64,000 nt of DNA from Geodermatophilus poikilotrophus (lineage in GTDB: Bacteria > Actinomycetota > Actinomycetes > Mycobacteriales > Geodermatophilaceae). Position numbers and translations under genes: made by a program. Numbering within the stretch: the stretch's first letter is position 1; the number at the start of each line of letters is the position of its first letter. Positions 42,535 to 50,983 of this stretch are shown here, piece by piece. Below the pieces are notes generated by a model, which ran no database searches, was not told the origin of the DNA, and saw only the letters and a list, made by a program, of their open reading frames with translations. Where the stretch lies: positions 248,001 through 312,000 of the forward strand of contig NZ_FOIE01000001.1 of the NCBI RefSeq assembly GCF_900111455.1. Direction: 5' to 3'.

Positions 42535-43517
42535 CAGGCCGTCCCCCCCGGCGCCATCGCGGCCAGGCGGGTCAGCCGCTCGACGACCGCCGCCCGCACC
42601 GCGGCCGGGGCCTCGACGACGACGTCGGCGCCGTAGGAGGCGATCTCGCCGGCCAGCCGCATCGGCTCGGTGGTGCGCAGCTCCAGCCGGTCGTCCCCGT
42701 CCTCGGCCGGGCCCAGCGGAACGGCGTGCCGGCGCAGCCCGATCGCGGTGCCGGGCCGGGCGCGGACCACCACGAGCTGCTCCTCGCCCCGGAACTGCCC
42801 GGCGACCATGGCCGCCAGGTCGACGTCCCCGGGCGGCTCGAAGGCCGCGGCCGGGCCGGTGGCCCGCGGCGTGCCGACGACGCGGGAGAGCCGGAAGACA
42901 CGGGGCGCCTGCCGGTCGAGGTCGAGGCCGCCGAGGTACCAGCGCCCGTGCCAGGCGACGACGCCCCAGGGCTGCACGCGGCGGCGGGCGGGGGCGTCCT
43001 CGTCGGGACGGCGGTAGTCGAAGGTCAGCACCCGCCGGTCGCGGGCCGCGGCGTAGCAGGGCTCGAAGGCCGGCTCGTCGGAATCCAGCCGGGGGCGCAG
43101 CGGGATCGCCCGGGAGGTGTCGACGTCCACACCGGCGGCCTTGAGCTTCACCAGCGCGCTCTGCGCGGCGCCGGCCAGCTGCGCGGACTCCCACAGCCGC
43201 AGCGCCAGGCCCACCGCGGCGGCCTCCTCACCGGTCAGGGTGATCTCGGGCAGCTCGTAGTGCGCCCGGGCGATGCGGTAGCCGTCCTCGGTGTCGAAGA
43301 CGCTGGTGCGGCCGGTCTCCAGCGGTACGCCCATCTCGCGCAGCTCGGCCTTGTCGCGCTCGAACATGCGCTTGAACGCCTCGTCGGCGCGGGCGGTGCC
43401 GTCGTCGGGCTCGTAGCCGGGCACGGTGGCCCGGATCTTCGCCGCGGTCACGTACTGCCGGGTGCCGAGCAGGGCGATGACCAGGTTCACCAGCCGCTCC
43501 GCCCGCTTCGCCGCCAC
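42534..43517 (-). CDS. pafB: PafB, WYL-domain DNA-damage regulator subunit
   Basis: A 327-residue partner of PafC with the same build: N-terminal HTH (RLVNLVIALLGTRQYVTAAKIRATVPGY), a middle DUF with RMFERDKAELREMGVPLE, and a WYL domain (LTFDYRRPDEDAPARRRVQPWGVVAWHGRWYLGGLDLDRQAPRVF). The GTG at 43517 is fixed by TAGCCT 6 nt upstream (leaderless), so pafB-pafC start from their own promoter. The DUF3866 gene diverges from the same gap. Confidence 0.93.
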   Translation of the reverse strand: MAAKRAERLVNLVIALLGTRQYVTAAKIRATVPGYEPDDGTARADEAFKRMFERDKAELREMGVPLETGRTSVFDTEDGYRIARAHYELPEITLTGEEAAAVGLALRLWESAQLAGAAQSALVKLKAAGVDVDTSRAIPLRPRLDSDEPAFEPCYAAARDRRVLTFDYRRPDEDAPARRRVQPWGVVAWHGRWYLGGLDLDRQAPRVFRLSRVVGTPRATGPAAAFEPPGDVDLAAMVAGQFRGEEQLVVVRARPGTAIGLRRHAVPLGPAEDGDDRLELRTTEPMRLAGEIASYGADVVVEAPAAVRAAVVERLTRLAAMAPGGTA

Positions 43518-43523
43518 ACGCCC

Positions 43524-43529
43524 AGGCTA
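43524..43529 (-). promoter_or_regulatory. -10 box of pafB-pafC (leaderless)
   Basis: TAGCCT on the minus strand, 6 nt before the GTG. Confidence 0.6.
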
Positions 43530-43545
43530 GTCAGCCCGGCGCCGG

Positions 43546-43602
43546 GCGGCCCCCTGCAGGGGCCCGCCGCGAGCCTGCGAGCGGTGGGGGCAGGGGGTCC
43601 TC
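43546..43602. repeat. Palindromic intergenic repeat between divergent promoters
   Basis: Outer arms GGCCCCCTGCAGG and GGGGGTCC flank the core CCGCGAGCCTGCGAGCGG. It lies between the -10 boxes of pafB and the DUF3866 gene, so it cannot simply be a terminator here. Confidence 0.75.
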
Positions 43603-43641
43603 CCACCCGCAGGGGGCCGGGCGGCCCGGGAGGGCGGTGGC

Positions 43642-43647
43642 TAGCCT
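43642..43647 (+). promoter_or_regulatory. -10 box of the 43654 gene (leaderless)
   Basis: TAGCCT lies 6 nt before the GTG. Confidence 0.6.
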
Positions 43648-43653
43648 GCGCGG

Positions 43654-44766
43654 GTGGGGGAACGCGGAACGACGCAGCAGCGGATCCGGTGGCGACGGGG
43701 CACGGTGACCGCCCTGGGGCGGGCCTGGCGCGACGCGCAGGAGCTCACCGCCGAGGTCGACGGCGACGGCGAGGTGCGGGCGCTGGCGCACCCCTCGCTG
43801 GTCGGCGTCCCGGAGGTCGGCGACACCGTGCTGCTCAACACCACCGCCTGGGCGCAGCGGCTGGGCACCGGCGGCTACGCGCTCGTGGTCGCCGTCCCCG
43901 ACCGGCTGCCGCCGGACCCGACCGGACCCGGTCACCTGGTCAAGGCCCGGTACACGCCGCTGCAGGTGAGCGTGCAGGGCGTCGACGAGCAGGACACCGA
44001 GCACCACCGCACCATCGCCGACGCCGAGGACCTCGCCGGGATGCCGGTCGTCGTCGCCGATCTGCACTCGGCGCTGCCGGCCGCGCTCATCGGCGTCCTG
44101 GCCACCGACCCGGACCTCCGGGTCGCCTACGTGATGACCGACGGCGGCGCGCTGGTCGCCGGCTTCTCCCGCACCCTGTCGTCGCTGGCGTCGTCCCTGG
44201 CCGGCGTGGTCACCGTGGGTCAGGCCTTCGGCGGCGACCTGGAGGCGGTCACCCTGCACACCGGGCTGCTGGCCGCGAAGCACGTGCTCGGCGCCGACGT
44301 GGCGATCGTCAGCCAGGGGCCGGGCAACCTCGGCACCGGGACGCCGTGGGGGTTCTCCGGGGTGGCCGCCGGCGAGGCCTGCAACGCGGTGACCGTGCTC
44401 GGCGGGGAGCCGGTCGGGGCGCTGCGCATCTCCGACGCCGACCTGCGGCCGCGGCACCGCGGGGTCTCCCACCACTCGCTCACCGCGTTCGGCCGGGTCG
44501 CGCTGGGCGGGGTGACGCTGATCGCGCCGCGCGGGCTGGGCTCGGAGCTGGGCAGCCAGGTCGAGGAGGACCTCGCCGGCCAGCCGGAGCGCAACCGGGT
44601 GGTGTGGATGGACGTCGACGGGCTCGAGGAGGCGCTGGGCCTGTCCCCGGTGCCGCTGTCGACGATGGGCCGCAGCTTCCCCGAGGAGCGCGCCTACTTC
44701 CTGGCCGCGGCGGCCGCCGGCCGCTATGCCGCGCTGCAGGTCCCGCTCCCCGACGACGTGGGCTGA
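43654..44766 (+). CDS. DUF3866 family protein
   Basis: A 370-residue protein of the actinobacterial DUF3866 family, recognised by its opening (RWRRGTVTALGRAWRDAQEL), VGDTVLLNTTAWAQRLGTGGYALVVAVPD, and the later GPGNLGTGTPWGFSGV and RHRGVSHHSLTAFGRVALGG. No transmembrane or known catalytic motif is visible. GTG 43654 is fixed by TAGCCT 6 nt upstream. The gene sits between pafB and pafA on the opposite strand; whether it belongs to the Pup pathway is unknown. Confidence 0.85.
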   Translation: MGERGTTQQRIRWRRGTVTALGRAWRDAQELTAEVDGDGEVRALAHPSLVGVPEVGDTVLLNTTAWAQRLGTGGYALVVAVPDRLPPDPTGPGHLVKARYTPLQVSVQGVDEQDTEHHRTIADAEDLAGMPVVVADLHSALPAALIGVLATDPDLRVAYVMTDGGALVAGFSRTLSSLASSLAGVVTVGQAFGGDLEAVTLHTGLLAAKHVLGADVAIVSQGPGNLGTGTPWGFSGVAAGEACNAVTVLGGEPVGALRISDADLRPRHRGVSHHSLTAFGRVALGGVTLIAPRGLGSELGSQVEEDLAGQPERNRVVWMDVDGLEEALGLSPVPLSTMGRSFPEERAYFLAAAAAGRYAALQVPLPDDVG

Positions 44767-44789
44767 GGGGTGGGCGCGCCGCCGACGTG

Positions 44790-44847
44790 CGGCCCCCTCC
44801 CGGGTCCCGCCCCCAGCATGCGAGGGGTGGGGAGGAGGGGGTCCTTC
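44790..44847. repeat. Palindromic intergenic repeat / probable bidirectional terminator
   Basis: Core GCATGCGAGGGGTGGGGAGG with CCCTCCCGGGTCCCGCCCC on the other side. It lies between the convergent stops of the DUF3866 gene and pafA and ends 1 nt from the pafA stop. Confidence 0.75.
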
Positions 44848-44848
44848 C

Positions 44849-46207
44849 TCACATCGACGCGATGAGCTTGTCCACCCGCTCGTCGACGGCCTTGAAGGGG
44901 TCCTTGCACAGCACGGTGCGCTGCGCCTGGTCGTTGAGCTTGAGGTGCACCCAGTCGACGGTGAAGTCGCGGCGCTTCTCCTGCGCCCGGCGGATGAACT
45001 CCCCGCGCAGCCGCGCCCGGGTGGTCTGCGGGGGCACGTTCTTGGCCTCGAACACCCGCGGCTCGTGGGCCACCCGGTCGACCTGGTTGTTGCGCTCGAG
45101 CAGGTAGTACAGCCCGCGGGTGCGGCTGATGTCGTGGTAGGCCAGGTCCATCTGCGCGATCCGCGGGGAGCTCATCGGCAGGTCCCGCTTGGCCCGGTAG
45201 CGCTCGATCAGCTGGTACTTGGTGGCCCAGTCGATCTCCCGGTCGATCAGCGACAGGTCGCCGGTGTCGACGGCCTTGAGCACCCGCCCCCACAGCTCGA
45301 GCATCTGCCGGTGCACCGGGCCGAAGCCCTCGCGGTCGACGAACTCCGCGGCGCGGGAGTGGTACTCCGACTGGATCTCCAGCGCCGACATCTCCTTGCC
45401 GTTGGCCAGCCGCACCTTGCGCCGCCCGGTCATGTCGTGGCTGATCTCGCGGATGGCGCGGATCGGGTTCTCCAGCGTCATGTCCCGGATCGGCACGCCG
45501 GCCTCGATCATCCGCAGCACCAGGTCGGTGACGGCGACCTTGAGCAGCGTCGTCGTCTCGTTCATGTTCGAGTCGCCGACGATGACGTGCAGCCGCCGGT
45601 AGCGCTCGGCGTCGGCGTGCGGCTCGTCGCGGGTGTTGATGATCGGCCGGGAGCGGGTGGTCGCCGAGGAGACGCCCTCCCAGATGTGCTCGGCGCGCTG
45701 GCTGATGCAGTAGATCGCCCCGCGCGGGGTCTGCAGCACCTTGCCCGCGCCGACGACGATCTGCCGGCTGACCAGAAACGGGATGAGCACGTCGGCCAGC
45801 CGGCTGAACTCCCCGTGCCGGCCCACCAGGTAGTTCTCGTGGCAGCCGTAGCTGTTGCCGGCGGAGTCGGTGTTGTTCTTGAACAGGTAGATGTCGCCGG
45901 TGACGCCCTCCTCGGCCAGCCGCTGCTCGGCGTCGACCAGCAGCCCCTCGAGGATCCGCTCGCCGGCCTTGTCGTGGACGACCAGCTCGGACAGGTCGTC
46001 GCACTCGGCGGTGGCGTACTCGGGGTGGCTGCCCACGTCGAGGTACAGCCGGGAGCCGTTGCGCAGGAAGACGTTGGAGCTGCGCCCCCACGACACCACG
46101 CGGCGGAACAGGTAACGGGCCACCTCGTCCGGGGACAAGCGCCGCTGGCCGCGGAAGGTGCACGTCACGCCGTACTCGGTCTCGATGCCGAAGATCCGTC
46201 GTTCCAC
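44849..46207 (-). CDS. pafA: Proteasome accessory factor A, Pup ligase
   Basis: A 452-residue glutamine synthetase-fold ligase that joins the C-terminal Glu of Pup to substrate lysines. It has the N-terminal nucleotide/Mg region [68 protein letters not shown], and the C-terminal [21 protein letters not shown]. It lacks the Dop-specific loop insertion. The GTG start is fixed by TAGGCT 6 nt upstream (leaderless). A palindromic repeat follows the stop. Confidence 0.97.
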   Translation of the reverse strand: MERRIFGIETEYGVTCTFRGQRRLSPDEVARYLFRRVVSWGRSSNVFLRNGSRLYLDVGSHPEYATAECDDLSELVVHDKAGERILEGLLVDAEQRLAEEGVTGDIYLFKNNTDSAGNSYGCHENYLVGRHGEFSRLADVLIPFLVSRQIVVGAGKVLQTPRGAIYCISQRAEHIWEGVSSATTRSRPIINTRDEPHADAERYRRLHVIVGDSNMNETTTLLKVAVTDLVLRMIEAGVPIRDMTLENPIRAIREISHDMTGRRKVRLANGKEMSALEIQSEYHSRAAEFVDREGFGPVHRQMLELWGRVLKAVDTGDLSLIDREIDWATKYQLIERYRAKRDLPMSSPRIAQMDLAYHDISRTRGLYYLLERNNQVDRVAHEPRVFEAKNVPPQTTRARLRGEFIRRAQEKRRDFTVDWVHLKLNDQAQRTVLCKDPFKAVDERVDKLIASM

Positions 46208-46213
46208 GGACCG

Positions 46214-46219
46214 AGCCTA
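46214..46219 (-). promoter_or_regulatory. -10 box of pafA (leaderless)
   Basis: TAGGCT on the minus strand, 6 nt before the GTG. Confidence 0.6.
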
Positions 46220-46267
46220 GGCGCCGATGGCGACAGAGGGCGGTCGGCGCGCACGCCCTGCCCCTCC

Positions 46268-46330
46268 GGAGCCGGCCTCCCCGCAGGGGCCCACCGCGAG
46301 CCTGCGAGCGGTGGCGGGCAGGGAGGCCCG
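46268..46330. repeat. Palindromic intergenic repeat / probable terminator after prcA
   Basis: GGCCTCCCCGCAGGGGCCC plus core CACCGCGAGCCTGCGAGCGG and the returning GGGAGGCCC arm. It ends next to the prcA stop. Confidence 0.75.
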
Positions 46331-46333
46331 CTC

Positions 46334-47197
46334 TCAGGTGGTGGGCGCCTCTCCCCCGCTGCCCGCCGTCCCTCCGGTGTCCGGTGCACCGGGGTCGCCG
46401 AGCCCGGCCGGGGCGCCCGGCTGGGGCACGCTCGGCGCGTGCGCGGCGGTGTGCGGCTCCTCGCCGGCGACGGCCCCGTCCTCCTCCTGCCGGTCGAGCA
46501 GCGGGCGCAGCGCCGCGCCGGCGATCCGGCGGAAGGCCCGCTTGGGCCGCCGCCGGTCGAGGACCGCGACCTCCAGCTGCTCCGCGGTCAGCAGCGCGGG
46601 GCCGCCGTTGCCGGCGCTGGTGGCGGGGCTGACCGCGGACAGCGCCTGGACGCCGACCCGCAGCGCCTCCGCCAGCCCCATGCCGGGGAGGAAGTGCTCG
46701 CGCAGGTTCGCGCTGACCGCCTCGGCCTGGCCACCCATGACGACGAAGTCCGGCTCGTCGACGACCGACCCGTCGAAGGTCAGCCGGTAGAGCTGGTCGC
46801 TCTCCGGGGTCTCGCCCACCTCGGCGACGCAGAGCTCGACCTCGAAGGGCTTCATCTGCTGGGTGAAGACCTCGCCCAGGGTCTGCGCGTAGGCGTTGGC
46901 GATGACCCGGCCGGTGACGTCCCGGCGGTTGTAGGAGTAGCCGCGGACGTCGGCCAGCCGCACGCCGGCCACCCGCAGGCTCTCGAACTCGCTGTAGCGG
47001 CCGACGGCGGCGAAACCGATCCGGTCGTAGAGCTCGCCGACCTTGTGCAGCGTCGAGCTGGGGTTCTCGGCGATGAACAGCACGCCGTCGGCATAGGTGA
47101 CGACCGCGACGCTGCGGCCGCGGGAGATGCCCTTGCGGGCGTACTCCGACTTGTCCCGCATCAACTGCTCGGGCGAGGCGTAGTACGGCATCGTCAT
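46334..47197 (-). CDS. prcA: 20S proteasome alpha subunit
   Basis: A 287-residue alpha subunit forming the outer rings. The N-terminal gate segment is [20 protein letters not shown], with [22 protein letters not shown] and the fold core around [18 protein letters not shown]. There is no propeptide or catalytic Thr. The C-terminal 45 residues are Gly/Ala/Pro-rich and disordered, longer than in M. tuberculosis. ATG 47197 lies 4 nt after the prcB stop, so the two are coupled. Confidence 0.96.
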   Translation of the reverse strand: MTMPYYASPEQLMRDKSEYARKGISRGRSVAVVTYADGVLFIAENPSSTLHKVGELYDRIGFAAVGRYSEFESLRVAGVRLADVRGYSYNRRDVTGRVIANAYAQTLGEVFTQQMKPFEVELCVAEVGETPESDQLYRLTFDGSVVDEPDFVVMGGQAEAVSANLREHFLPGMGLAEALRVGVQALSAVSPATSAGNGGPALLTAEQLEVAVLDRRRPKRAFRRIAGAALRPLLDRQEEDGAVAGEEPHTAAHAPSVPQPGAPAGLGDPGAPDTGGTAGSGGEAPTT

Positions 47198-47201
47198 GGC
47201 G

Positions 47202-48044
47202 TCAGCCCTGCCCGTCCGCGGCGGACCGCTCGTCGGTGATGCGGGAGGCGACGGCGGCGATCTCGTCGTCGGGGACCCGGACGGTGCCCTCGGCGTCGAC
47301 CCGGTAGACGATCGGGTAGAGCCGGCGCACCGGGTCCGGGCCGCCGGTCGCGGAGTCGTCGTCGGCGGCGTCGTAGAGCGCCTCGACGAGGCTGCGGGTG
47401 GCGGCCCCGCCGTCCAGGTCCGGCCGCCAGGTCTTCTTCAGCGAGTTGCGCGCGAACAGCGAGCCGGAGCCGACGGCGGAGTAGCCGCGCTCCTCGTAGT
47501 TCCCACCGGTGACGTCGTAGCTGAAGATCCGCCCGGGGGTGGCACCCGGGGCCGCGTCGAGGTCGAAGCCGGCGAACAGCGGGACGACGGCGAGGCCCTG
47601 CAGCGCGGCGCCGAGGTTGCCGCGGATCATCTGGGCCAGCCGGTTGGCCTTGCCGTCGAGGGAGAGCGTGAGGCCCTCGATCTTCTCGTAGTGCTCGAGC
47701 TCCACCTGGTACAGCCGGACCATCTCGATGGCGATGCCGGCCGCGCCGGCGATGCCGATGACCGACCAGGCGTCGGCCGGGTAGACCTTCTCGATGTCCC
47801 GGCTGGAGATCAGGTTGCCCATGGTCGCCCGCCGGTCGCCGCCCATGAGGACGCCGCCGTCGTAGGTGACCGAGACGATCGTGGTGCCGTGCGGCGCGAC
47901 GTTCCCGACCGGGATCTGCGGCACCGGACGACGGCCCGGCAGCAGGTCCGGTGCCGCCGCCGCCAGGAAGTCGGTGAACGAGGAACCCACCCGGTCCAGG
48001 TAGGCGGGTGAGAACCCGCTCCGGCCAGCCGAATACTCGCTCAC
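47202..48044 (-). CDS. prcB: 20S proteasome beta subunit
   Basis: A 280-residue beta subunit. A 53-residue propeptide ends at HG, and Thr54 in [24 protein letters not shown] becomes the N-terminal nucleophile after autocleavage. Catalytic neighbours Asp70 (GGDRRA region) and Lys85-type residue ([10 protein letters not shown]) are present. GTG 48044 has GAGAGG about 9 nt upstream, and a TAGGGT box about 50 nt upstream suggests its own promoter. A decayed endonuclease gene lies directly upstream. Confidence 0.96.
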   Translation of the reverse strand: MSEYSAGRSGFSPAYLDRVGSSFTDFLAAAAPDLLPGRRPVPQIPVGNVAPHGTTIVSVTYDGGVLMGGDRRATMGNLISSRDIEKVYPADAWSVIGIAGAAGIAIEMVRLYQVELEHYEKIEGLTLSLDGKANRLAQMIRGNLGAALQGLAVVPLFAGFDLDAAPGATPGRIFSYDVTGGNYEERGYSAVGSGSLFARNSLKKTWRPDLDGGAATRSLVEALYDAADDDSATGGPDPVRRLYPIVYRVDAEGTVRVPDDEIAAVASRITDERSAADGQG

Positions 48045-48093
48045 CCATCCGCCTCTCGCCCGCGTCGCGGTCTCTCCCGTACGCCTGTTCGCG

Positions 48094-48099
48094 ACCCTA
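48094..48099 (-). promoter_or_regulatory. -10 box of prcB-prcA
   Basis: TAGGGT on the minus strand, 49 nt before the prcB GTG, predicts a leader of about 43 nt. Confidence 0.5.
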
Positions 48100-48129
48100 C
48101 CGGCGACCCGGCCGGGTGGCTGTCCGGCC

Positions 48130-48290
48130 CGGGCGGACAGCGTGCCGCTCCGGCACGGCAGCGGGCCGAGGCGGTCGCTCGACTCTCAGCTGCTCGCTTG
48201 CACCGCCCTCCAGCGTGTGGAGCCAGGGCTGCACCGCCGGTCACGGGAGACGCCGGGCCGGCGCTGACCGCGCGGGTCACCGGGTGGTCG
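48130..48290. other. Short noncoding stretch between the prcB promoter and the endonuclease remnant
   Basis: No gene or repeat is recognised here. The minus-strand frame coming from the pseudogene runs through it without conserved character. Confidence 0.45.
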
Positions 48291-48294
48291 ACGA

Positions 48295-48635
48295 CTGCTG
48301 ATCGAGCGGAGCGAGGCCCGGTGCCGCTCGACGTGTCGGACGGCCGCGCGGAGCAGCTCAGGCTCGTCCTCGAACTGGCCCGACCCGCCGTTGCAGTTGG
48401 AGCACGACAGAGCTCGCACCGCTCCGGTGGCGGGTCGTGGTCCACGTGCGCCGCGGGCTCGGTCCGGCGGATGGCGCAGGACCCACGCTGTCCCTCGAGC
48501 ACGACGCCAGCGTCGTTCGCCGTGGTGCCGTGGCGACGGTGGAGGTGGTAGGTGCGTGCACCGCCCACGCGGTCCTAAGACATCCGCCCCCGTGCGTCGT
48601 GGCACGGCTTGCAGGACGACGCGACCCCTGACGTG
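48295..48635 (-). pseudogene. Broken endonuclease VII-like (HNH) gene
   Basis: Translating the minus strand in two frames gives the recognisable parts of a recombination endonuclease VII: CKPCHDARGRMS, then an in-frame TAG (48575-48577), YHLHRRHGTTANDAGVVLEG, GSCAIRRTEPAAHVDHD, then after a one-base shift near 48432 PATGAVRALSCSNCNGGSGQF and EDEPELLRAAVRHVERH. One expected Cys (the CAIC position) is Arg. A nonsense codon, a frameshift and a lost metal ligand together mean it is dead. I recall intact homologues between prcB and pup in other actinomycetes such as Streptomyces. Confidence 0.8.
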
Positions 48636-48865
48636 GACGCAGCTTCACGGAGTCGCGATCAGGGCACCACTGGTGCCCGTCAGGGACGGTCAGCCCAGGC
48701 GGGTATCGCCGCTTCGGCCCATCAGTCCGCCGGTCCCGGCTCGTTCGGTGTCGCAGACGTGCGTGCTCACGACAGCAGAAGGCATGACCGTCACGCGAGT
48801 TGCGATTGCGGAGTGATCTGCGAGATGGGTTTCCCGCGATCGCGACAGATCTCGCTCTCCACGAA
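48636..48865. other. Noncoding remainder between the endonuclease remnant and pup
   Basis: About 230 nt with no supportable gene. It may include decayed N-terminal sequence of the endonuclease gene. Confidence 0.5.
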
Positions 48866-48880
48866 CCGAGATGATCTCGG
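48866..48880. terminator. 7-bp hairpin directly after pup
   Basis: CCGAGAT-G-ATCTCGG is a perfect inverted repeat touching the pup stop codon. As RNA its loop would be very short, so it may instead be a protein site. Confidence 0.4.
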
Positions 48881-49090
48881 TCACTGACCCCCCTTCTGCA
48901 CGTACGAGCGCACGAACTCCTCCGAGTTCTCCTCGAGGACCTCGTCGATCTCGTCGAGGATGGAGTCGAGGTCCTCGGAGACCTCCTTGTGCCGCTCGGC
49001 GACCTCGGTGTCGACTGACGCCTCGACCTCCTCGGTCTCCTCCCGGCTGCGCGTCGAGCGCTGCTGACCGCCGCTGTCCCTCGTGGCCAT
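48881..49090 (-). CDS. pup: Prokaryotic ubiquitin-like protein Pup
   Basis: A 69-residue disordered modifier ending GGQ, the form that Dop must deamidate to GGE before PafA can ligate it. The central helix-forming region (VAERHKEVSEDLDSILDEID) binds Mpa, and the end (ENSEEFVRSYVQKGGQ) is highly conserved. ATG 49090 has GGAGG about 7 nt upstream. A TAACTT box about 40 nt upstream may give it a promoter separate from dop. Confidence 0.97.
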   Translation of the reverse strand: MATRDSGGQQRSTRSREETEEVEASVDTEVAERHKEVSEDLDSILDEIDEVLEENSEEFVRSYVQKGGQ

Positions 49091-49131
49091 GGGTCCCTCC
49101 AGGTGCAGGTGGTGGCTGGTGCCTGGTGCTG

Positions 49132-49137
49132 AAGTTA
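49132..49137 (-). promoter_or_regulatory. Possible -10 box of pup
   Basis: TAACTT on the minus strand, 41 nt before the ATG, leaves a leader of about 35 nt with GGAGG. Confidence 0.35.
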
Positions 49138-49175
49138 CCCGCGGGGTGCGACGAACGGAGGTCGACCGACCGGGG

Positions 49176-50681
49176 TCAGCCGCCGGTGATGGTGTCGACC
49201 AGCTCCTGCGCCGAGGACGTCGACTCGAACAGCGCGCCGACGTGGTCGCGGGTGCCCCGCAGCGGCTCCATGGTCGGGATGCGGACCAGGTTCTCCCGCC
49301 CGAGGTCGAAGACGACCGAGTCCCACGACGCCGCGGCCACCTGGGCCGGGTAGCGGCGCAGGCACTCCCCGCGGAAGAAGGCCCGGGTGTCCGACGGCGG
49401 GTGCACCATCGCGTGCGTCACCTCGTCGTCGGTCAGCATCCGCTGCATCGACCCGCGCGACACCAGCCGGTGGTACAGCCCCTTCTCCGGCCGCACGTCG
49501 GAGTACTGCAGGTCCACCAGGTGCAGTCGCGAGTCGCCCCACGCGAGGCCGTCACGGGAGCGGTAGCCCTCCAGCAGCCGCAGCTTCGCCGGCCAGTCCA
49601 GCCGGTCGGCGCAGCGCATCGGGTCGACGGCCAGGTCCTCGAGCACCTCGGCCCACCGGCGCAGCACGTCGGCGGACTGCCCGTCGTCCTCCCCGTGCCG
49701 GTCGACGTGCCGCTGCGCCATCTCCAGGTAGGAGTGCTGCACCTCCAGCGCCGTCATCCGGCGCCCGTCGCGCAGCCGCACCCGGTGGGTCAGCGAGGGG
49801 TCGTGGCTGATCGCCTGCAGCTCCGCGACCGGCTCCTCGAGGGAGAGGTCCCGGGTCAGGGTGCGCGCCTCGATCATGTCCAGCACCAGCGCCGTCGTCC
49901 CCACCTTCAGGTAGGTGGACAGCTCGGCGAGGTTGGCGTCACCGATGATCACGTGCAGCCGGCGGTACTTGTCGGCGTCGGCGTGCGGCTCGTCGCGGGT
50001 GTTGATGATCGGCCGCTTGAGCGTCGTCTCCAGGCCCACCTCGACCTCGAAGAAGTCCGCGCGCTGGGAGAGCTGGAAGCCCTGCGTGCGGCTCTCGGTG
50101 CCGATGCCCACGCGCCCCGAGCCGGCCACCACCTGGCGGGTCACGAAGAACGGGATGAGCCCGCGGATGATGTCGAGGAACGGCGTCCGCCGGTCCATCA
50201 GGTAGTTCTCGTGCGCGCCGTAGGACGCGCCCTTGCCGTCGGTGTTGTTCTTGTACAGCTGGATCGGCTGGGTGCCCGGGACGCGCGCGGCCCGCCGGGC
50301 CGCCTCGGCCATCACCTGCTCCCCCGCCTTGTCCCACAGGACGACGTCGCGCGGGTTGGTGACCTCCGGCGTCGAGTACTCCGGGTGCGCGTGGTCGACG
50401 TAGAGGCGGGCTCCGTTGGTGAGGATGACGTTGGCCATCCCCGAGTCCTCCTCCAGGTCGTTGTGGTCCAGCGCCTGGGCCGGGGACAGGTCGAAGCCGC
50501 GGGCGTCGCGCAGCGGCGACTCCTCCTCGAAGTCCCAGCGCGGCCGGCGCGGCGTCGGCGCCTCGGCCACCGCCCAGGCGTTCACCACCTGGCTTGACAG
50601 CGTCGTCGGGTTCGCCGTCGGCTGCCCGGGCACCGAGATGCCGTACTCGATCTCGGTGCCCATGACCCGCCGCACGCTCAT
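49176..50681 (-). CDS. dop: Deamidase/depupylase Dop
   Basis: A 501-residue PafA homologue that deamidates Pup-Gln and removes Pup from substrates. It opens [21 protein letters not shown], and the Dop-loop region ([27 protein letters not shown]) absent from PafA is present. [21 protein letters not shown] and [13 protein letters not shown] complete the active site. ATG 50681 is fixed by TAGGGT 6 nt upstream (leaderless). It is the first gene of dop-pup. Confidence 0.97.
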   Translation of the reverse strand: MSVRRVMGTEIEYGISVPGQPTANPTTLSSQVVNAWAVAEAPTPRRPRWDFEEESPLRDARGFDLSPAQALDHNDLEEDSGMANVILTNGARLYVDHAHPEYSTPEVTNPRDVVLWDKAGEQVMAEAARRAARVPGTQPIQLYKNNTDGKGASYGAHENYLMDRRTPFLDIIRGLIPFFVTRQVVAGSGRVGIGTESRTQGFQLSQRADFFEVEVGLETTLKRPIINTRDEPHADADKYRRLHVIIGDANLAELSTYLKVGTTALVLDMIEARTLTRDLSLEEPVAELQAISHDPSLTHRVRLRDGRRMTALEVQHSYLEMAQRHVDRHGEDDGQSADVLRRWAEVLEDLAVDPMRCADRLDWPAKLRLLEGYRSRDGLAWGDSRLHLVDLQYSDVRPEKGLYHRLVSRGSMQRMLTDDEVTHAMVHPPSDTRAFFRGECLRRYPAQVAAASWDSVVFDLGRENLVRIPTMEPLRGTRDHVGALFESTSSAQELVDTITGG

Positions 50682-50687
50682 GCCGCC

Positions 50688-50693
50688 ACCCTA
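50688..50693 (-). promoter_or_regulatory. -10 box of dop (leaderless)
   Basis: TAGGGT on the minus strand, 6 nt before the ATG. Confidence 0.6.
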
Positions 50694-50843
50694 GGCGTCC
50701 GGGACGACGCCGTCCGTGGACGGGCGGACAGCCGCCACCGCGGCCCCACCGGCGGCCGGATCGGCGACCTCGCGCGGGCTGCGGAGGGTGCGGGATCGCC
50801 GATCTCGCCGGGACCGGCGCGCCCCGGCCACCCCGGGACGGCG

Positions 50844-50880
50844 GACGGCCCGGCCCCCGCGGTGCGGGAGCCGGGCCGTC
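50844..50880. terminator. Hairpin between the Mpa gene and dop
   Basis: GACGGCCCGGC (50844-50854) pairs perfectly with GCCGGGCCGTC (50870-50880), an 11-bp stem whose loop can fold further. The 290-nt gap it lies in has no gene. Confidence 0.65.
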
Positions 50881-50921
50881 GTCTGGGCTCGTCCGGGGTC
50901 GCGGCCGCCTGGGGGCCCGCC

Positions 50922-50981
50922 GCCGGCCCCGTCCCGGGTCCCGCCCTGAGCCTGCGAAGGGTGGGGAGGACGGGGTCCTTC
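50922..50981. repeat. Palindromic intergenic repeat / probable terminator after the Mpa gene
   Basis: CCCCGTCCCGGGTCCCGCCC, then GAGCCTGCGAAGGGTGGGG and the returning GGACGGGGTCC arm. It ends 2 nt from the Mpa stop. Confidence 0.75.
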
Positions 50982-50983
50982 TG

